From contig OZ038388.1 of NCBI GenBank assembly GCA_964036045.1, positions 1,001,501 to 1,065,500 on the forward strand: a DNA stretch of 64,000 nt, in the 5' to 3' direction. A program made the position numbers and the translations under genes. Below the pieces are notes generated by a model that saw nothing but the letters and a program-made list of their open reading frames with translations, was not told where the DNA came from and did not search any database. Below are positions 63,693-64,000 of the stretch, one piece after another. The stretch's first letter is position 1, and every line of letters begins with the position of its first letter. Source of the DNA: Eutreptiella sp. 'Long Island Sound 2002' (lineage: Eukaryota; Euglenozoa; Euglenophyceae; Eutreptiales; Eutreptiaceae).

Positions 63693-64000
63693 CAAGGGCC
63701 CCAGCTAGGGCGGTCACTGGATGGTGTCGTGGGAAGCGCCACACCATCCCAGTCGGGAGTCGACAAGCACAAAGGGAATGCCGCGGGCGGAAGGCCCGGT
63801 CCGGCACCCAGTCGCGGTGGCGGGGTGAGGGCAAGTGAAGGCACGAACCCTTGCACCCGGCCATCTTTCGCGACCAAGAATGTGTTTGATGTACTTCAAG
63901 ATCTATCCGAGAGTATCGGAGGATCACCCGGACCGCAGCTGGATGCTGCAGATGGGCAGCCTGAGCCCATTGTCCACGACCTGCACCAGTCGCTTGTTGA
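63678..64000 (+). CDS. pol: E2 pol, N-terminal part, truncated by window
   Basis: The frame is open from the gag TAG to the window end. The text (GVDKHKG, then FATKNVFDVLQDLSESIGG) matches the start of E1 pol almost residue for residue. The E1 GTG at 15366 also corresponds to GTG here (63729), so no ATG start precedes the shared region. This favours readthrough over independent initiation. Protease and all later domains lie outside the window. Confidence 0.8.

Larger units (their letters stand above)
55815..64000 (+). mobile_element. E2: second copy of the E1 gypsy family, runs off window
   Basis: Upstream LTR-like arm (55815-58760), leader, gag from 59311, TAG 63675, then pol to the window end. 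It is the same family as E1 but on the opposite strand, so the two face outward. It lacks the E4 and E6 insertions and serves as the empty-site reference for both. Coding is damaged by TGA 60913 and a one-base loss near 63022, neither shared with E1. Confidence 0.88.

Overview
The window reads as nuclear DNA of a microbial eukaryote, probably an alga or related protist. The grounds are several large Ty3/gypsy (Metaviridae-type) LTR retrotransposons with chromodomains, initiator-tRNA-Met primer sites, nested insertions, GT-rich satellite DNA and the absence of any operon-like bacterial gene block. I cannot name the species. No ordinary host housekeeping gene is visible. Almost everything to the right of 10.7 kb is retrotransposon.

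Left part (1-10.7 kb). A minus-strand frame is open from 2268 to the window edge and has a convincing coding stretch from 1743 down to 1 (at least 581 codons, C-terminus outside the window, family not recognised). It is followed by 2.1-5.85 kb of G/T-rich imperfect repeats, a hairpin-bearing satellite at 7.0-8.9 kb and a T-run-rich degenerate tandem array at 9.3-10.56 kb.

Right part (10.7-64 kb). I label six elements. E1 (minus, about 10.75-36.45 kb) is a degenerate gypsy gag-pol whose gag is split by E4 and whose leader is interrupted by the short element E6. E4 (plus, 15575-26663) is a young, nearly complete 11.1-kb gypsy element with 712-bp LTRs and a TCCCAG target duplication. E6 (31430-33639) is a 2.2-kb non-autonomous LTR element with 352/353-bp LTRs and a TTAA duplication; its empty site is visible at 58757-58760. 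E3 (plus, 36537 to about 45.07 kb, plus a remnant at 55719-55814) is a nonsense-ridden chromodomain gypsy. E5 (plus, 45075-55712) is a relative of E4 with 797/796-bp LTRs, a TCTCTT duplication and a deleted integrase core. E2 (plus, 55.8 kb to the window end) is a second copy of the E1 family, facing away from E1. The E1 and E2 upstream regions form inverted arms (33640-36450 and 55815-58760) around E3 and E5.

Two features unite the elements. First, in all five gag-pol units gag and pol lie in the same frame, separated by a single stop codon followed by NGG (TAG-CGG, TAG-CGG, TAG-AGG, TAG-GGG, TGA-CGG). This is the layout expected for stop-codon readthrough. Second, between protease and reverse transcriptase the polyproteins carry a segment resembling the Dam-type N6-adenine methyltransferase domain known from DIRS retroelements. 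Its NPPF motif is intact in E4, altered to NPRF in E5 and lost in E1 and E3. These are the best candidates for undescribed biology here.
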